In this document: positions 34,327 to 44,453 of the stretch, piece by piece
Layout: each line of letters starts with the position of its first letter
Numbering within the stretch: position 1 is the stretch's first letter
Source: Paradesulfitobacterium ferrireducens
GTDB taxonomy: Bacteria; Bacillota; Desulfitobacteriia; Desulfitobacteriales; Desulfitobacteriaceae
DNA length: 64,000 nucleotides
Reading direction: 5' to 3'
Assembly (NCBI RefSeq): GCF_017310645.1
Contig: NZ_JAFLRH010000040.1
Location: forward strand, 186,001-250,000
Made by a program: the position numbers and the translations under genes
Notes under the pieces: model-generated
The model's database searches: none
The model's input: the letters and a program-made list of their open reading frames with translations, nothing else
Told to the model about the DNA's origin: nothing

Positions 34327-35193
34327 ATGTTCGTGGATCAGTATCGGTCTTATCAGGAGATGATAGAAAATTATCTTGAGAACTTACCCTGGGGTGAGGG
34401 TATCTTAAGTGAAAGCATGTGCTATTCCCTTTTAGGCGGGGGCAAGCGCATTCGGCCGGTGTTGGCCCTGGCATCGGGAGCGGCTTTGGGCGGGAAGTCG
34501 GAAGACTTTTTGCCGGCAGCGTGCGCCTTGGAAATGATTCATACTTACTCCCTCATCCATGATGACCTCCCGGCGATGGATGATGATGACTACCGGCGGG
34601 GCAAACTAACCAACCACAAGGTTTTTGGGGAGGGAATCGCCGTCTTGGCCGGAGATGCGCTTCTTACTTATGCCTTTGAGCTCCTGGCTGAGCCGTTGCC
34701 GATTGCGCCCGAGCGCCAGCTGCGAGTCCTAAGGGAAGTGGCGGCAGCTGCCGGCAAAAGCGGGATGGTGTTCGGGCAAGTTCAGGATTTGGCCGGAGAG
34801 GATAGGAGCCTGACTCTAGAAGAGATTGAACAAATCCACCGGGATAAGACCGGGGCTTTGCTGGTCGCTTCCGCCCGCTTAGGCGCCATTCTGGCAGGGG
34901 GGTCAGAGCCGGAGCTCGAAGCGTTTACCCTTTATGCCCAAGCTCTCGGACTCGCTTTTCAAATCAAAGATGACATCTTAGATATCGAAGGAGACAGTAA
35001 ACTCTTAGGGAAAACGGTTGGCAGTGACCTGCGCCGGCACAAAGCCACTTATCCTTCCTTGCTTGGTCTGGAGGGTGCCAAAGAGCATCTGCACAAGCAA
35101 ATTGCGAAAGCGAAACAGTCCCTTAAAGGGCTTGGCCCAAATGCAGCTTTCTTGAACGGTTTTGCAGACTACATCGAACAACGTCAACACTAA
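34327..35193 (+). CDS. ispA: Polyprenyl (farnesyl) diphosphate synthase
   Basis: A 288-residue all-helical protein. First Asp-rich motif HDDLPAMDDDDYRRGK, second FQIKDDILDIEGD, and LGGGKRIRPVLAL in the N-terminal region. Length and motifs fit bacterial FPP/GGPP synthase, which couples isopentenyl diphosphate to allylic diphosphates. It lies before dxs, as in many bacteria. AAGGATGAAGCCTGAAA precedes the ATG. Confidence 0.94.
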   Translation: MFVDQYRSYQEMIENYLENLPWGEGILSESMCYSLLGGGKRIRPVLALASGAALGGKSEDFLPAACALEMIHTYSLIHDDLPAMDDDDYRRGKLTNHKVFGEGIAVLAGDALLTYAFELLAEPLPIAPERQLRVLREVAAAAGKSGMVFGQVQDLAGEDRSLTLEEIEQIHRDKTGALLVASARLGAILAGGSEPELEAFTLYAQALGLAFQIKDDILDIEGDSKLLGKTVGSDLRRHKATYPSLLGLEGAKEHLHKQIAKAKQSLKGLGPNAAFLNGFADYIEQRQH

Positions 35194-35203
35194 GGAGTTT
35201 CAC

Positions 35204-35644
35204 ATGACCATTTTTCCTGGCATTTTGCACAATACCATTCTCCTTTCAGCCCTTACGGCTTGGATTATTGCCCAGGTGTTAAAGGTTGGGATTAATCTAT
35301 TAATTCAGCAAAAACTGGACTTGGCTCTGCTTTTAAGTTCAGGAGGATTTCCGAGTTCCCATTCAGCCATGGTTTCTGCTTTGGCCCTGGGAATCGGGAA
35401 GTATTCCGGCTGGCAGTCCCCCCTGTTTGCCGTGGCGGCGGTCTTTGCCCTCATTGTGATGTATGATGCTGCCGGGGTTAGGCGGGAAGCGGGAAAACAA
35501 GCGGAAGTCATCAACCAGCTGGTCGAACGTTTTCATCAAAGTTCTGATCTGGCCCAAGAGCGCTTGAAAGAGCTGATCGGGCATACTCCCTTAGAAGTGT
35601 TTGGGGGTGCCTTGCTGGGAACGATTGTGGGCTTGCTGGCTTGA
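35204..35644 (+). CDS. Divergent PAP2 family membrane protein (YuiD-like)
   Basis: A 146-residue protein from ATG 35204 with AAGGAG before it. Hydrophobic segments flank SSGGFPSSHSAMVSALALGIG and DAAGVRREAGKQAEVINQLV, the motifs of the divergent PAP2 (YuiD) family that resembles phosphatidylglycerophosphatase/undecaprenyl-phosphate phosphatases. A start at 35162 would overlap ispA. Confidence 0.87.
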   Translation: MTIFPGILHNTILLSALTAWIIAQVLKVGINLLIQQKLDLALLLSSGGFPSSHSAMVSALALGIGKYSGWQSPLFAVAAVFALIVMYDAAGVRREAGKQAEVINQLVERFHQSSDLAQERLKELIGHTPLEVFGGALLGTIVGLLA

Positions 35645-35677
35645 TGGTTTGATGGCATGATTTTGGGAGGGTAGTGA

Positions 35678-36289
35678 TTGGGGTCTAAGAGAACAAAGGG
35701 ATGGAAGCATCTGCTCTTGATATTTGTCGGCACCTTCCTGACCGCTGCTTTGGTCGGGATAGGCTCGGAACTGCTGGTACGCCATTCTTCACTGTTGGCG
35801 GCAGGAGTGTTCTTGCTGGCAGTGATCGGGACAGGGATTCTGTTCGACATTATCGGGATGGCAGCGACTGCGGCCACCGAAGCCCCGCACCATGCGCGGG
35901 CGGCGAACCGGGTGTTTGGAGCCCAGCAAGCGGTGTATCTTATTCGCAATGCGGATGTCGTGGCCAATTTTTCCAATGATATTGTCGGGGATGTGGCCGG
36001 TACCCTTAGCGGCGTCACTGCGGCTACCATTGTTTTAGATCTGATACGCTACTCCCCGGCGTTGTCAACCTATGAAATCTGGCTTAATACGGGAATGCTT
36101 GCCCTGGCCGCATCTCTGACGATCACAGGCAAGGCGGCCGGGAAAACCTTTGCGATTCAGGAGGCCAATGAAATTATTGCCTTAGTCGGAAGATTGATTG
36201 CAACGGTGGAAAAACTTACGGGATGGACGTTGACCAAGCCCAAAAAGCGCAGGGGGAGAAAAAATGAGCCTACTCGAAAAAATTCATAA
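35678..36289 (+). CDS. Membrane protein of unknown function between ispA/PAP2 and dxs
   Basis: A 203-residue protein with TTG start after GGGAGGGTAGTGA. Hydrophobic stretches near residues 10-32, 38-62 and ~107-128 and a basic C-terminal tail rich in Lys/Arg. The central [32 protein letters not shown] segment recalls a DUF21-like region, without certainty. Overlaps dxs by 26 bases. It is probably a conserved Peptococcaceae neighbour of dxs. Confidence 0.7.
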   Translation: MGSKRTKGWKHLLLIFVGTFLTAALVGIGSELLVRHSSLLAAGVFLLAVIGTGILFDIIGMAATAATEAPHHARAANRVFGAQQAVYLIRNADVVANFSNDIVGDVAGTLSGVTAATIVLDLIRYSPALSTYEIWLNTGMLALAASLTITGKAAGKTFAIQEANEIIALVGRLIATVEKLTGWTLTKPKKRRGRKNEPTRKNS

Positions 36290-38150
36290 ACCCCAGGATT
36301 TACGGGCGCTCACATATGCCGAACTGAAACAGCTGGCCGCAGAAATCAGAGAGGAAATGATCCGGGTGGTCGCCGCCAATGGCGGGCATCTGGCCCCTAA
36401 CTTAGGTGTAGTGGAGCTAACCTTGGCCTTGCATCGCACCTTCGCCAGTCCCAAGGACAAAATCATCTGGGATGTTGGGCATCAGACCTATGTCCACAAA
36501 TTGATAACCGGACGGCGCGAAAGTTTTAAGACCCTGCGCCTCTATCACGGGATATCAGGTTTCCCCAAACGGGCGGAAAGCGAGCATGATTGTTTTGAAA
36601 CCGGACATTCGAGTACCTCGATTTCAGCGGCAGTCGGCTTTGCCAAAGCGCGGGATTTGACCGGGGATGACTATCATGTGGTCGCGGTCATCGGAGACGG
36701 GGCCATGACCGGCGGTATGGCTTATGAGGCCTTGAACCATACCGGACATAACGGTACGAGCCTGATTGTGGTTCTCAATGACAATGAGATGTCAATTTCT
36801 CCGAATGTTGGGGCCATGTCCTCCTATCTTAACCGCCTGCGCACAGACCCCCGGTATGACAAGCGCAAGGCCGATCTTGAAACCATGATCAAAAAGATCC
36901 CCGGCATCGGCTCTAAAGTTGCGAAAGCAGCGGAAAAGGCCAAAGACAGCCTCAAATACCTCTTAGTACAAGGTCTTTTATTCGAAGAGCTGGGCTTTAC
37001 TTACCTTGGCCCGATTGACGGGCACGATCAGATGCTGATGGAGCAAGTCTTTGAACTGGCCAAGCAGAAAAAAGGACCGGTTCTGGTCCATGTGGTGACG
37101 CGCAAAGGGAAAGGATTTGGACCGGCCCAGAACAACCCGGATGTGTTTCACGGGGTCGGGCCGTTCAATTCGGAAACGGGTGAGATTCCCAAGAAATCCT
37201 CCCCTCCGACTTATACCCAGGTCTTTGGGGATGCTTTGTGTGAGCTGGCCCGCCGCGATGATAAGATTGTCGCGATTACGGCAGCCATGCCCACGGGCAC
37301 GGGTTTGGGGCTGTTTGCCAAGGAATTTCCTCAGCGCTTTTTTGACGTGGGGATTGCAGAGCAGCATGCAGTGACCTTTGCTTCCGGGCTGGCCTTGGCG
37401 GGAATGAAACCAGTGGTGGCGATTTACTCGACCTTCTATCAGCGGGCGTATGACCAGGTATTGCATGATGTCTGCCTCCAGGGTGCCAAGGTCGTGCTGG
37501 CTATTGACCGGGCCGGGGTTGTCGGGGATGATGGCCCAACCCACCATGGAGTTTTTGATATTTCCTTTCTGCGCGTGATTCCGAACTTAGTTTTGATGGC
37601 CCCTAAGGATGAGAACGAGCTGCGTCATATGCTCTATACCGCCATGCGCCACGAGGGGCCGACGGCCGTGCGTTATCCGCGCTCAACAGGGCAGGGCGTT
37701 GAATTGGATGAGGACTTTCAAGGGATCCCCATCGGTAAAGGGGAAGTTGTGCGGGATGGACGGGATTTAACCATCATCGGGGTCGGGCCCCTGGTTAACA
37801 CTTGTGAACTGGCTGCTCATGAGCTGCGTCACCGCGGGGTCGACGCCGCCGTCATTAACCTGCGCTATTTGAACCCGCTTGATCGTGAACTTATTTTGCG
37901 CTATGCCCGCCTGACCAAACACGTTATCACCGTGGAGGATCACGTGTTAAGCGGAGGCATGGGCAGTGCTGTGCTTGAAATATTGGCTGACGAAGGGTTA
38001 AGCGGGGTTGCCGTAGAACGCTTAGGCTATCCCGGGTTTGTGGATCAGGGGTCGATCCCGATACTGCACCAGGCCTACGGACTTTCGGTGAAAGGGATTC
38101 TGGGAGCGGCTGAACGCTTGCATGTCGGACGGCGGGCTGCCAGGTCATGA
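36264..38150 (+). CDS. dxs: 1-deoxy-D-xylulose-5-phosphate synthase
   Basis: A 628-residue thiamine-diphosphate enzyme of normal length. [12 protein letters not shown], the ThDP motif [16 protein letters not shown] ... LNDNEMSIS, and the transketolase pyrimidine-binding region [20 protein letters not shown]. It condenses pyruvate and glyceraldehyde-3-phosphate to start the MEP isoprenoid pathway, which feeds the ispA product upstream. It overlaps tlyA by four bases. Confidence 0.97.
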   Translation: MSLLEKIHKPQDLRALTYAELKQLAAEIREEMIRVVAANGGHLAPNLGVVELTLALHRTFASPKDKIIWDVGHQTYVHKLITGRRESFKTLRLYHGISGFPKRAESEHDCFETGHSSTSISAAVGFAKARDLTGDDYHVVAVIGDGAMTGGMAYEALNHTGHNGTSLIVVLNDNEMSISPNVGAMSSYLNRLRTDPRYDKRKADLETMIKKIPGIGSKVAKAAEKAKDSLKYLLVQGLLFEELGFTYLGPIDGHDQMLMEQVFELAKQKKGPVLVHVVTRKGKGFGPAQNNPDVFHGVGPFNSETGEIPKKSSPPTYTQVFGDALCELARRDDKIVAITAAMPTGTGLGLFAKEFPQRFFDVGIAEQHAVTFASGLALAGMKPVVAIYSTFYQRAYDQVLHDVCLQGAKVVLAIDRAGVVGDDGPTHHGVFDISFLRVIPNLVLMAPKDENELRHMLYTAMRHEGPTAVRYPRSTGQGVELDEDFQGIPIGKGEVVRDGRDLTIIGVGPLVNTCELAAHELRHRGVDAAVINLRYLNPLDRELILRYARLTKHVITVEDHVLSGGMGSAVLEILADEGLSGVAVERLGYPGFVDQGSIPILHQAYGLSVKGILGAAERLHVGRRAARS

Positions 38151-38962
38151 GCAAAGGGAAAGAGCGATTGGATTTGTTGTTAGTGCAAAAGGGTTTGGCC
38201 GCAAGCCGGGAAAAGGCGAAAGCCGCGGTCATGGCCGGATTGGTATATATCGACGGGCAGAGAGCGGACAAGCCCGGCATGGAAGTCCCGGAGGGTGCTC
38301 TGCTGGAAGTCAAAGGAGACAGTCTCCCTTATGTATCCCGGGGCGGCTTGAAGCTGGCGAAAGCGGTAGAAGTATTTAACTTAAACTTTAACGGGTTGAT
38401 GGTGGCCGACATCGGCGCCTCGACCGGCGGGTTTACAGACTGTGCCTTGCAAAACGGAGCCCAAAAAGTGTATGCCATCGACGTGGGCTATGGGCAGCTT
38501 GACTGGAAATTGCGCACCGATCCGCGCGTAGTGGTGTATGAACGGGTAAATGCCCGTTATCTCGACCGTGAGTCGTTGCCGGAGGCGGTGGACTGGGTCG
38601 TCTGCGATGTGGCTTTCATCTCCGTCACCAAGATATTTGCCGCCATGGCCGCCATCCTCAAACCGGACGGGCAAGTCATGACCCTGATTAAACCCCAGTT
38701 TGAAGCCGGGCGCGAACATATCGGAAAAAAAGGTGTCGTCAAGGATAAAAGTGTCCAGCGGCAAGTTCTATACGACGTGCTGACAGAAGCCGAACACCAG
38801 GGTTTCAGCGTGCGCGGCCTCGACTACTCTCCGATTCGCGGCCCGGAAGGAAACATCGAATTCCTCGCCTGGCTCACCCGCACCCCAGCCCCCGGTCCTG
38901 CCTTCGACTGGAGAAACAACCTAGATGAGCTAGTCAATCAGGCTCATCAGAAAACTACTTAG
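38147..38962 (+). CDS. tlyA: TlyA family rRNA 2'-O-methyltransferase (S4 domain)
   Basis: A 271-residue protein. S4 RNA-binding domain at the N-terminus ([21 protein letters not shown]), then a Rossmann methyltransferase with the SAM loop [21 protein letters not shown]. Catalytic tetrad positions of TlyA are in [11 protein letters not shown] and the ISVT stretch. It is linked to dxs and nadK as in many Firmicutes. Substrate rRNA site is a family inference. Confidence 0.9.
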   Translation: MSKGKERLDLLLVQKGLAASREKAKAAVMAGLVYIDGQRADKPGMEVPEGALLEVKGDSLPYVSRGGLKLAKAVEVFNLNFNGLMVADIGASTGGFTDCALQNGAQKVYAIDVGYGQLDWKLRTDPRVVVYERVNARYLDRESLPEAVDWVVCDVAFISVTKIFAAMAAILKPDGQVMTLIKPQFEAGREHIGKKGVVKDKSVQRQVLYDVLTEAEHQGFSVRGLDYSPIRGPEGNIEFLAWLTRTPAPGPAFDWRNNLDELVNQAHQKTT

Positions 38963-39007
38963 ACTTGCAGCACCCACTAGAAGAATAAAATCAGGAAGTT
39001 GCATTTG

Positions 39008-39274
39008 CTTAGCGAACCGTCTGAGCAGAGGAGCGTTAAGCGAGTGCAGTTGGCGTAGCGTTAAACGCACCGACGGGACTAGTCCACGGAAACAAGTGCG
39101 TTAGTCCGTGCAAGGACTAACGGGACTGATGCCGCGTGTGCCATGGACGGCACATAACGCGGCGCACATGCAGAAAGCAGAAGGGTTTCGGATGCGTTAG
39201 CGAAGCCAACAAACTCGATCCTTCGGCGAACAGCTTCACGCTGTTCGAGCATCCGGCACCCAGGTGAGCGGGGC
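39008..39274. repeat. Hairpin-rich dispersed element, copy A
   Basis: The 354-base gap 38963-39316 has no gene. It shares at least four collinear segments in inverted order with 51726-51928 (copy B): 27 of 29 bases at 39008-39036, a GTTAGTCC/GGACTAAC hairpin at 39100-39121, AGCTGTTCGC complement at 39228-39237, and GGTGAGCGGG at 39265-39274. Further hairpins: GCCGCGT/ACGCGGC (39131-39165) and GAACAGC/GCTGTTC (39230-39248). Confidence 0.65.
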
Positions 39275-39316
39275 TGCGGCTTGGCCATCCCACCAAATTA
39301 CCTTAAGGAGACATCC

Positions 39317-40132
39317 ATGAACATTGTCGGCCTCTGGCCCAATCAAAGCAAGCCCGAAACTGAAAACTTATCCCTCCAACTCAAGCACTGGTTCCGGTCA
39401 CGCCAGTGGGAGGTTGTTCCCAAATGGCAGGAAGGTGCGCGCGAGAAAGTTAACTTCCTGATTTCTCTAGGCGGGGACGGCACCCTTCTGGAAGCGGCGC
39501 GGGAAGCCGCTCCCTTAGGCATACCGGTGCTGGGGGTTAACTTTGGCCGCTTGGGGTTTCTATGTGAGATTGAGCGGGATGAAGTGTTTGTGTCCTTGGA
39601 GAAAATCCTGCGGGAAGACTTTGTGGTGCAGGAACGCTTAATGCTGGAAGCCAGCTTGCGCGGAAGCGGAGAGGGCAGCTTCAGCACCACGGTTTTAAAT
39701 GATGTGGTCTTTATGCGCGAAAGTTCAGAAGGGCTGATAACCTTACAGGCCAATTTATCCGGAGAGCCGTCCGTCAGCTATCCGGCCGATGGTTTGATTG
39801 TAGCCACGCCCACAGGGTCAACGGCCTACTCTCTCTCAGCCGGGGGACCGGTAGTGAGTCCGGATGTGGAAGCGATTATACTTACTCCTTTAGCCGCTCA
39901 TTCATTGTCGGCCCGGCCGATGGTCGTATCTCATGGAGAAGAGATTGAAATTCTATTAGCACGGGGCCGTACCTGTGATGTAACCTTCGACGGCCAGCAT
40001 CACCTGGTGCTGCATCCCGGAGAAACCATCTGCATCCGCCGCTCTGCCCTTAAGGCTTTGCTTATTCGTTTGGGTAGCCGGAGCTTCCCCAGGGTGGTGC
40101 GGGAAAAATTGAGGGACCGCTGGCATGATTGA
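39317..40132 (+). CDS. nadK: NAD kinase
   Basis: A 271-residue protein from ATG 39317 with AAGGAGACATCC before it; an upstream TTG would add 12 residues without support. GGDGTLLEA (Asp54 of the GGDG loop), NFGRLGFLCE, and the hydrophobic NAD-site TVLNDVVFMRE ... SYPADGLIVATPTGSTAYSLSAGGPVVSP are the family core. It phosphorylates NAD to NADP. Next gene overlaps by eight bases. Confidence 0.95.
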   Translation: MNIVGLWPNQSKPETENLSLQLKHWFRSRQWEVVPKWQEGAREKVNFLISLGGDGTLLEAAREAAPLGIPVLGVNFGRLGFLCEIERDEVFVSLEKILREDFVVQERLMLEASLRGSGEGSFSTTVLNDVVFMRESSEGLITLQANLSGEPSVSYPADGLIVATPTGSTAYSLSAGGPVVSPDVEAIILTPLAAHSLSARPMVVSHGEEIEILLARGRTCDVTFDGQHHLVLHPGETICIRRSALKALLIRLGSRSFPRVVREKLRDRWHD

Positions 40133-40709
40133 GCGCATTCAAAGGATTCAAGATATTCAGGGGCTTTTGCGCTTGCTCTTAAAGCAATTTATTGCAGAAA
40201 GGGATGTCGTGCTTGATGCCACGGCCGGACGCGGGCGCGATACGGTATTTCTGGCCGAGTGCGTTGGCGCTGCCGGAAAAGTCTATGCTCTGGATATTCA
40301 GGAAGAGGCCATACGTGAAACCGGCCAACTTCTTGAGATATACGGGCTTAAGGACAGAGTCATGCTATATCTGCTCGACCACGCTGCCCTGGACCAAGTC
40401 GTTCAGGACAAACTGGCGGCAGCCGTGTTTAATTTGGGTTATCTTCCCGGCAGTGACCATCAGATTACGACTGAGCCCGCCTCAACCCTTGCAGCTATCC
40501 GGGCTGTACTCAAACGGCTGAAGCCGGGCGGGGTGCTGGCGTTGACCCTGTACCGGGGGCATCCGGGGGCCGGGGCAGAGGCAGCAGCCGTTGAAACCCT
40601 GCTTCAGTCTTTACCGCCTAAAGAGTACAGTGTCTTAGCCGGAAACTACTTAAATCAGAAGAAAGAAGCGCCTTCATGGGTGCTTGTGCAAAAGATCGGA
40701 GAGGATTGA
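40125..40709 (+). CDS. Class I SAM-dependent methyltransferase (YtqB-like, rRNA type)
   Basis: A 194-residue protein. SAM-binding loop VLDATAGRGRDTVFLAECVG, acidic LDIQEEAI, and NLGYLPGSDHQITT resembling the catalytic NLGY of the YtqB/rRNA methylase family. A start at ATG 40125 overlaps nadK by eight bases. It lies between nadK and argR in many Firmicutes. Substrate is unproven (16S/23S rRNA inferred). Confidence 0.86.
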   Translation: MIERIQRIQDIQGLLRLLLKQFIAERDVVLDATAGRGRDTVFLAECVGAAGKVYALDIQEEAIRETGQLLEIYGLKDRVMLYLLDHAALDQVVQDKLAAAVFNLGYLPGSDHQITTEPASTLAAIRAVLKRLKPGGVLALTLYRGHPGAGAEAAAVETLLQSLPPKEYSVLAGNYLNQKKEAPSWVLVQKIGED

Positions 40710-40713
40710 GCAT

Positions 40714-41163
40714 ATGAAAGCCCGCCGCCATATGAAAATCCAAGAATTGATTAGCAAGGAACCGGTCCATACTCAGGAAGAGTTGGCCGAAAAACTGAGG
40801 GAAGCGGGTTTTGATGTCACCCAGGCCACAGTCTCCCGCGATATTAAGGAATTGGGCCTGATCAAAATTCCCACCAGTGATGATGAATACCGCTACGCCA
40901 TTCCGGGTGAAAAGCACCCGTCCAACCTCCATGAACGCCTGAAACGCATGCTTCGGGAAACGGTCGTCTCAATCAATGACAGTGAAAACCTGGTGCTTAT
41001 CCGTACGATTCCGGGCAATGCCCATGCCTTAGCCTCCCTTTTGGATAACAGCAACTGGGTAGAAGTCATCGGCACCGTGGCCGGGGATGATACCATTCTC
41101 CTGGTGATTAAGCCCAAAGAAGCCGTCTCCGCGGTTTTGGAACGGATTAACCAGCTGCTGTAA
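40714..41163 (+). CDS. argR: Arginine repressor ArgR
   Basis: A 149-residue protein from ATG 40714 with GGAGAGG about 10 bases upstream; a later ATG at 40732 would give the more usual N-terminus. N-terminal winged helix with ATVSRDIKELGLIKIP; C-terminal hexamer domain with arginine-binding IPGNAHALASLLD and GTVAGDDTILLVI. It represses arg synthesis and activates catabolism. The place before recN is conserved in Firmicutes. Confidence 0.94.
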   Translation: MKARRHMKIQELISKEPVHTQEELAEKLREAGFDVTQATVSRDIKELGLIKIPTSDDEYRYAIPGEKHPSNLHERLKRMLRETVVSINDSENLVLIRTIPGNAHALASLLDNSNWVEVIGTVAGDDTILLVIKPKEAVSAVLERINQLL

Positions 41164-41175
41164 GGGGAGATTGAG

Positions 41176-42867
41176 ATGCTCTTAGAAATGCGCCTCGAGA
41201 ATTTTGGCTTAATGGAAAAGGTTGAGCTGACTTTCGGCAAAGGCCTCACGTTATTCAGCGGGGAAACGGGTGCCGGAAAATCCATGCTGATCGATGCCCT
41301 GGGCGTTCTGCTGGGGGGCCGAGGGAGCGCTGATTTGATCCGGCATGGGGAAGAACAGGCCCGCCTGGAAGGTGTGTTTGCAGAATTGCCTGCGGAAGTC
41401 ATGGATTACCTGGAAAGTGAAGGATACCCGGCAGAAGAGGGCCAGCTCTTCCTTTTTCGCGAGCTGAACATTTCCGGCCGCAATATCTGCCGGATTCAGG
41501 GCCGTTCCGTGCCCTTATCTCTTTATAAAACCCTTTGTCACAACTTGGTGGACATTCATGGGCAAATGGAGCAGCAGTCCTTACTGCGGGCGGACAATCA
41601 CTTAAAGCTCCTGGATGCTTTAGGCGGGCCCAAGCAACAGGAGTTATTAGACAAGGTTCGGGCCTTAGCCCGTTCCTATAAAGAACTGGTGCATCAAGAA
41701 CAGGAGCTGAAGCTTTCCGAGCAGGAGCGGGAGCGGCGCGAGGATTTGCTCCGATATCAAATCGAGGAAATCGACCAAGTCGCCCCGGTTCCGGGAGAAG
41801 AAGAAATCTTGGAACAGGAGAAGAAGCGCCTGAGCAATGCGGAACGGATTATGAACCTAGTGGGACAATCCCACGCGCTGCTCTACAGGGGGGCTCAGGG
41901 TACCCCGGCGGCTTATGACATCTTGGGGCAGGTGCACAAATTCATGCAGGAACTGGTGCGCATAGACGAAAGCTGCACCGGTCTGCTTGAATCGCTGGAG
42001 AATGTATATTACACCGTCGAAGACTTGGCTGATCAAATCCGGGCTTATCAATTGAGTTTTGACTTTGAACCCGGACGGCTGGATGAGATCGAAGACAGGT
42101 TAAACCAGCTCCACCGCCTGCGCAAATACGGGAATCAGGCAGAAGAAGTGTTGAAAACGCGCTCTGAACTGGCTCAAGAACTGGATCAGATCACGCATAT
42201 GCAGGAAAAGCTGGAAGAGATCGCTTTGAAAAAAGCCGGGCAGCTTAAGGAATACGAGCACTGGGCCCAAAAACTCAGTGCTGCCAGAAAAGAGCAGGCC
42301 CTGCTGCTGGAACGCGGGCTTGAAAGTGAACTAAAGGATTTGGCTCTGGAACAAAGTAAAGTAGAAGTGCGTTTCAGCGAACGGACTGAGCCGGGACTTA
42401 GCGGCAGCGAGGACGCTGAGTTTTTCTTCAGTGCGAATCCGGGAGAGCCGCTCAAACCATTGTCCAAGGTTGCATCCGGCGGAGAAATCTCGCGCCTGAT
42501 GCTGGCTTTTAAGAGCATGCTGGCCCAGGTCGAAACGGTAGGCACCTTTATTTTTGATGAGGTAGACAGCGGGATTGGCGGGCGTACCTTAATTAAAGTC
42601 GGAGAAAAACTGAGTAAAATCGCCTGTTATAAACAAGTATTCTGTATTACCCACGCGGCCCAGGTTGCTGCTTTTGCCGAGGAGCATTACGGAATTTATA
42701 AAGACATATCAGGCGGCCGTACCCGAACCCATGTTAAAAAATTAACCGTGGAGGAACGGGTTCAGGAACTAGCCCGCATGCTGGGCGGGGAACAAGAGGA
42801 GATTACAAGGCAGCACGCGCTTGAGCTCTTGCAGCATTTTGGTTCAAATTCGAATTATAGTTTTTGA
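41176..42867 (+). CDS. recN: DNA repair protein RecN
   Basis: A 563-residue SMC-like protein of the usual length. N-terminal Walker A GETGAGKS (residues 29-36), two coiled-coil arms with a hinge-like centre, and C-terminal signature SKVASGGEISRLMLAFKSML with Walker B TFIFDEVDSGIGG. It gathers DNA ends for double-strand break repair. GGGGAGATTGAG precedes the ATG; argR upstream is probably co-transcribed. Confidence 0.96.
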   Translation: MLLEMRLENFGLMEKVELTFGKGLTLFSGETGAGKSMLIDALGVLLGGRGSADLIRHGEEQARLEGVFAELPAEVMDYLESEGYPAEEGQLFLFRELNISGRNICRIQGRSVPLSLYKTLCHNLVDIHGQMEQQSLLRADNHLKLLDALGGPKQQELLDKVRALARSYKELVHQEQELKLSEQERERREDLLRYQIEEIDQVAPVPGEEEILEQEKKRLSNAERIMNLVGQSHALLYRGAQGTPAAYDILGQVHKFMQELVRIDESCTGLLESLENVYYTVEDLADQIRAYQLSFDFEPGRLDEIEDRLNQLHRLRKYGNQAEEVLKTRSELAQELDQITHMQEKLEEIALKKAGQLKEYEHWAQKLSAARKEQALLLERGLESELKDLALEQSKVEVRFSERTEPGLSGSEDAEFFFSANPGEPLKPLSKVASGGEISRLMLAFKSMLAQVETVGTFIFDEVDSGIGGRTLIKVGEKLSKIACYKQVFCITHAAQVAAFAEEHYGIYKDISGGRTRTHVKKLTVEERVQELARMLGGEQEEITRQHALELLQHFGSNSNYSF

Positions 42868-42920
42868 AATATATTCTAAGAATAATAATAACGAAGTTAG
42901 CAAAGAGGCAGTTGATTAAA

Positions 42921-42947
42921 ATTGAGCGTTAAGGCTCAATTTTTTTA
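42921..42947 (+). terminator. Rho-independent terminator after recN
   Basis: ATTGAGC (42921-42927) pairs with GCTCAAT (42934-42940), followed by seven T. The rest of the gap to spoIVB (42948-43111) holds only a short remnant-like frame ending at 43023 (LENVERILEDEIKDIW). Confidence 0.8.
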
Positions 42948-43111
42948 TGGGAATTTAGCAAAGCACTAGAAAACGTGGAACGGATTTTAGAGGATGAAAT
43001 CAAAGATATCTGGACATTTTAAGATTAGGTTTCGTTAAACAAACAAAAATGCAAGAATTCGAGGGGAAATGGAAGAACAATGGGGAGAAAAATAGGTGGA
43101 GGGATAAGAGA

Positions 43112-44353
43112 ATGAAGATCAGAAGAACCATTGCTCTTCTCAGCATCCTTCTCTGTACCTTCCTCAGTTTTGCTCCCGGAATTTTGAATCTGACTCAAGT
43201 CCCGGTTGTGCCTGGCCAAGTTCCCCAAGTTTCCGGAATGCTTTCAAAAATTGTCTCGGTTGTACCGGTATCAGCCGCTGAAGCAGCCAGTGTGAGCACG
43301 GTAAACCGGCCCCAAGTCATGGAAATATCCTATAAGCTGTTCGGAATCTTTCCCTTAAAAACGAATAAAGTTGAAGTGATGCCGTCTTTAATGTTAATCC
43401 CAGGCGGCCAATCCATTGGAGTCAGTCTTCAAACTCAAGGAGTGATTATTGTTGGTCAGGCTCCTGTCATGGGTCAAGACGGAAAAAAACGCTATCCCGC
43501 TAAGGAGGCGGGAGTAGAAATCGGAGACGTTATCTTAAAAATTGACGGCAAAGAGGTACACTCCGATCAGGAAGTTGCCGAAGCGATTCACCAAGCCGGC
43601 GCAAGTCAAGGAAAAGTGGGGTTATTATTAAAGCATAAGGGAGAAATTATAGAAAAAAGTGTCGCTACTGTTTATTGTCCTGAAACCTCGAGACATCGGA
43701 TTGGTCTTTACGTTCGAGATGAAGCCGCGGGAGTTGGAACTTTAACCTTTATTGATCCTGTCACCAGAAAATATGGTGCCTTAGGTCATATCATCAACGA
43801 TGCCGATACCAATCAGAGAATCGAAGTGGCGGATGGGAAAATTGTAAACTCATCGATCTATGGGATTGAAAAAGGAAGCCGGGGTCACCCCGGGGAAAAA
43901 GTTGGTTCCTTTGATACGAATTCAATGTTCAGTGGCAGTATCGAAAAAAATACCATGACCGGAATCTTTGGAGTATTAAACGGTCAGATTTCCAATCCTT
44001 ATTTTGAAAGGGCGATTCCGGTAGGATGGGAATCGGAAGTTAAAGAAGGACCGGCTAAGATTTATACTGTAATCCAGGGAGACCGCATCCAGGAATATGA
44101 TGTAAACATTGAACGGATTTTAAGCCATCGTACGGACGCGAAAAATATGGTCATCCGAGTGACCGATCCGGAACTCATTAAAGCGACCGGCGGCATTATT
44201 CAAGGGATGAGCGGCAGTCCGATTGTGCAGGATGGTAAACTAATTGGAGCAGTGACCCATGTTTTTGTTAACGATAGTTTGCGAGGATATGGAGTCTTTA
44301 TGCAAAACATGTTAAGGGAATCCGGAATCCTCGAACGAAGCGAAGCGGCTTAG
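43112..44353 (+). CDS. spoIVB: SpoIVB peptidase (stage IV sporulation serine protease)
   Basis: A 413-residue protein from ATG 43112 with GGAGGGATAAGAGA before it. N-terminal membrane/signal segment (RTIALLSILLCTFLSFAPGI), a PDZ domain around residues 110-200 (EIGDVILKIDGKEVHSDQEVAEAIHQA), and a S55 peptidase domain with the catalytic serine in IIQGMSGSPIVQDGK. SpoIVB is made in the forespore and cleaves SpoIVFA to trigger pro-sigma-K processing. It precedes spo0A as in B. subtilis. A terminator separates the two. Confidence 0.95.
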   Translation: MKIRRTIALLSILLCTFLSFAPGILNLTQVPVVPGQVPQVSGMLSKIVSVVPVSAAEAASVSTVNRPQVMEISYKLFGIFPLKTNKVEVMPSLMLIPGGQSIGVSLQTQGVIIVGQAPVMGQDGKKRYPAKEAGVEIGDVILKIDGKEVHSDQEVAEAIHQAGASQGKVGLLLKHKGEIIEKSVATVYCPETSRHRIGLYVRDEAAGVGTLTFIDPVTRKYGALGHIINDADTNQRIEVADGKIVNSSIYGIEKGSRGHPGEKVGSFDTNSMFSGSIEKNTMTGIFGVLNGQISNPYFERAIPVGWESEVKEGPAKIYTVIQGDRIQEYDVNIERILSHRTDAKNMVIRVTDPELIKATGGIIQGMSGSPIVQDGKLIGAVTHVFVNDSLRGYGVFMQNMLRESGILERSEAA

Positions 44354-44363
44354 TTAAAGGTAT

Positions 44364-44403
44364 AAGACTGTCCAAGAAAATAGGTTGGACAGTCTTTTTT
44401 TAA
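44364..44403 (+). terminator. Rho-independent terminator after spoIVB
   Basis: AAGACTGTCCAA (44364-44375) pairs with TTGGACAGTCTT (44385-44396) with a T-rich tail. Confidence 0.85.
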
Positions 44404-44453
44404 ATTAGAATCAATTTTTTTTGCCATAAAAACATTTTTCTAAGCTAAAAGCA

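Noticed and set aside
42948..43023. Short frame ending LENVERILEDEIKDIWTF
   Set aside because: No start codon with a ribosome site; it may be the tail of a lost gene, but too short to support a call.
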